Source: an uncultured Prevotella sp.
GTDB lineage: Bacteria > Bacteroidota > Bacteroidia > Bacteroidales > Bacteroidaceae
Reading direction: 5' to 3'
Assembly (NCBI GenBank): GCA_900770845.1
Contig: CAAGLS010000221.1
Location: forward strand, 1 to 15,225
Length of the DNA stretch: 15,225 nt
A model generated the notes under the pieces. That model did no database searches, was not told the origin of the DNA, and saw nothing but the letters and a program-made list of their open reading frames with translations. This document shows positions 14,006-15,225 of this stretch, in pieces. Numbering within the stretch: position 1 is the first letter of the stretch; every line of letters starts with the position of its first letter. Both the position numbers and the translations under genes were made by a program.

Positions 14006-14157
14006 ACAAACGGTTTGTTTTTTGTCCCGTTGTGGCTCGCTCAGAAAAGGAACCTCCCTTTGTGCGTGTCTCCAAACAAGCTGTAGAATGCGCGCAAAAG
14101 TGCATTCAAAGGCCATGCGCAAAAGCTTGCGCTGACTTTAACGTTTGTTAGCAGTCT

Positions 14158-14184
14158 GCAAACTATTGTAAATCAGATGTTTGC
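14158..14184. promoter_or_regulatory. Possible operator upstream of the lipoprotein promoter
   Basis: GCAAAC (14158-14163) and GTTTGC (14179-14184) form a 6-base perfect inverted repeat spaced 15 bases apart, about 65 bases upstream of the -7 element. Its half-site spacing (21 bases) is about two helical turns, which suits a dimeric protein. Function is a guess. Confidence 0.25.
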
Positions 14185-14248
14185 GAAAAAGTTACAGGAA
14201 AGGCCAAAAAAAAGATGAAAAAAGTTATCGCTGTATTAAAAAAATAGC

Positions 14249-14256
14249 TACCTTTG
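14249..14256 (+). promoter_or_regulatory. -7 element of the small lipoprotein gene
   Basis: TACCTTTG matches TAnnTTTG and leaves a leader of about 45 bases before the ATG at 14308. The -33 element is not clear. Confidence 0.55.
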
Positions 14257-14307
14257 CAGTGTTTTAATAAACAAATGATTGTTTTACAGATTTAAAAAGC
14301 AAAGAAA

Positions 14308-14517
14308 ATGAAGAAATTAGTTTTGATGTTCGTAGCTATCGCAGCTATGTCTTTCGCATCTTGCAACGGTAACAAGCAGGCAGCTCCTGCAACAGACTCT
14401 GTGGCTGATTCTACAATGACCGACACTACAGCCGATTCTACAGCAGCTTCCACCGACTCTACTGCTGACTCTACAGCTGCTCCCGCTGCTGCTGACACTG
14501 CCGCTCAGGCTCAGTAA
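14308..14517 (+). CDS. Small Asp/Ser/Thr/Ala-rich lipoprotein
   Basis: The 69-residue product begins with a lipoprotein signal, MKKLVLMFVAIAAMSFASC, with the lipobox FASC and Cys19 as the lipidated residue. After the Cys comes a short GNKQ segment and then a low-complexity region (about 25-65) built on repeats of (A)DST, such as DSTADS and TTADST, ending DTAAQAQ. The mature part is acidic and probably disordered, so it would form a flexible surface or periplasmic tether. Codons are mostly GCT/GCA, TCT/TCC and ACT/ACA, unlike the GC-rich codons of its neighbours, which fits a highly expressed small gene. Its own promoter and a strong terminator make it a single-gene unit. A structural or surface role is inferred; no catalytic function is expected. 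Confidence 0.88.
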   Translation: MKKLVLMFVAIAAMSFASCNGNKQAAPATDSVADSTMTDTTADSTAASTDSTADSTAAPAAADTAAQAQ

Positions 14518-14549
14518 TTTGCGAAAGCGAACAGAAAATTTGAGAAACG

Positions 14550-14592
14550 CCGCCAGACTCTTTGTAGAGTCTGGCGGTTTTGCTTTTTTTCT
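14550..14592 (+). terminator. Strong intrinsic terminator after the lipoprotein gene
   Basis: CCGCCAGACTC (14550-14560) pairs perfectly with GAGTCTGGCGG (14567-14577) across a 6-base loop, followed by TTTTGCTTTTTTT. It lies 32 bases after the stop codon. Confidence 0.9.
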
Positions 14593-15171
14593 TCCCGTCA
14601 ACGTTGGTTTCGCGTTCCTTTTTTTCTGCGCTCTTTGTCCTTGGGGCGTGGCTGTAGTCGGTCCCGTACGCAGACTCAGACCTTGGCGCGGAACTCATAT
14701 CAGATTTTCGTCCATGCTTTCCAAGCGAATCTTCTTTGGGACGAAGGTGTGGAGGCCAACCCTCTCGCATCGTCTCGTCGCCGCTTGCCCAAGATGTGTG
14801 GCAGTTGCCACGAATAATCGTGCCAGTTGTCACGGACTATCGTGGCAATTGTCACAGACTATCGTGCCAACTGTCACGAATGTTGTATTCAGCTTGAAGA
14901 GCTGGCAAGCTGCCTTTTCGGGAGCCGTCATTCTCCCCCTGCGGGAGCCACCGGTTGAGGCCTGAGCCTTTGTTTTCCTTGTTTTGGATATTGCCATGGG
15001 CGATGCGTTTCCCCGCAGTAGCCTCTTGCGGCATGGTGTTGGGGGCTGTCCATGTTGCGGCGTGGTGGTCTGCTGTGGCGTCCCCATTGGCCGAATGTTG
15101 CCCCGTCTTCGATTCTTTCCACGATAGCTCCGCCTCCCATCCATGCCGGGGCAAGACGATTCTGCAAGACG
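14593..15171. other. Gene-free region with the right repeat array
   Basis: About 580 bases in which several frames stay open on both strands but none has a recognisable protein or promoter. The right 22-bp array lies at 14798-14885. The minus-strand frames downstream of the terminator at 15172-15209 look like incidental GC-rich open frames. Confidence 0.5.
14798..14885. repeat. Tandem array of four 22-bp palindromic repeats (right array)
   Basis: Four units start at 14798, 14820, 14842 and 14864, exactly 22 bases apart. Each begins with a 14-base imperfect dyad, GTGSCARYTGYCAC (for example GTGGCAATTGTCAC at 14842-14855, matching its reverse complement at 12 of 14). The 8-base tail is GGACTATC or AGACTATC in the middle units and diverged in the outer ones. 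The period and the core GTGnCA...GTCAC agree with the left array at 144-236, while the tails differ. It lies outside any convincing gene. Confidence 0.85.
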
Positions 15172-15209
15172 AAAAAACGCATTGCAGGGAGTGCAATCCC
15201 CGCAATGCG
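15172..15209 (-). terminator. Intrinsic terminator of a minus-strand gene to the right of the window
   Basis: Read on the minus strand, CGCATTGCGGGGA (15209-15197), a 6-base loop and TCCCTGCAATGCG (15190-15178) form a 13-bp stem with one G-U pair, followed by TTTTTT (15177-15172). The T-run on the minus side shows that the terminated gene enters from beyond 15225. Confidence 0.8.
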
Positions 15210-15225
15210 TGTATGATGGCTATGA

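Larger units (their letters stand above)
13847..14307. other. Divergent regulatory region between mtaB and the lipoprotein gene
   Basis: These 461 bases hold the mtaB leader, including the palindromic TATATATTATATATA (13888-13902), the mtaB promoter (13975-14005), and a 220-base AT-rich stretch. That stretch contains a hairpin GCGCAA/TTGCGC (14117-14132) and an inverted repeat GCAAAC/GTTTGC (14158-14184). The lipoprotein promoter follows (14249-14256). No gene of its own is evident. Confidence 0.6.

Noticed and set aside
14852..15205. 117-codon minus-strand frame at the right edge
   Set aside because: It begins within a terminator hairpin that ends a gene from the right, and runs into the 22-bp array; no motif is visible.

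Overview
The window looks like chromosome of a Bacteroidales bacterium, most likely Prevotella or a close relative. Three things point there. Promoter-like sequences have the Bacteroidetes form (TTTG, 18-20 bases, TAnnTTTG) and sit just upstream of several genes. Proteins of Bacteroidetes type occur: a DUF4421 protein, and a secreted protein with an NTLCVPFDI segment. Start sites are AT-rich and lack clear Shine-Dalgarno sequences. No tRNA, rRNA other than RNase P RNA, CRISPR array, phage gene or intact transposase was seen. The genus is an inference.

Layout, left to right. Bases 1-91 hold the tail of an unidentified gene. Bases 92-904 hold no convincing gene, but carry a four-copy 22-bp tandem repeat and a possible small inverted-repeat element. 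A CPBP-family membrane protease follows (905-1720), then trpF (2010-2729) and a glutamine amidotransferase of the TrpG/PabA type (2943-3512). On the minus strand come a secreted protein of unknown function (3742-4812) and an engB-uup operon (6791-7408, 4984-6780). A Gfo/Idh/MocA oxidoreductase (7577-8560) is divergent from engB and is followed closely by a DUF4421 protein (8583-9683), which appears to start at TTG. Next are a MITE-like element with 18-bp terminal inverted repeats (9803-9989) and the RNase P RNA gene rnpB (10067-10461). Two small genes follow: a two-helix membrane protein and a DUF1232 protein.

A long hairpin (11336-11389) lies between that pair and a convergent minus-strand operon of mtaB (tRNA methylthiotransferase) and a family 2 glycosyltransferase. 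A small Asp/Ser/Thr/Ala-rich lipoprotein gene (14308-14517) with a strong terminator follows. The last 700 bases appear to be non-coding. They carry a second four-copy 22-bp repeat array related to the one at the left edge, and the terminator of a gene entering from the right.

The genes are mostly housekeeping (ribosome assembly GTPase, ABC-F ATPase, tRNA modification, RNase P, aromatic amino acid or folate synthesis) with envelope proteins between them. No multi-gene defence or other novel system is evident. The least explained structures are the two 22-bp palindromic arrays and the MITE-like element. All calls come from reading the sequence; no database search was run.
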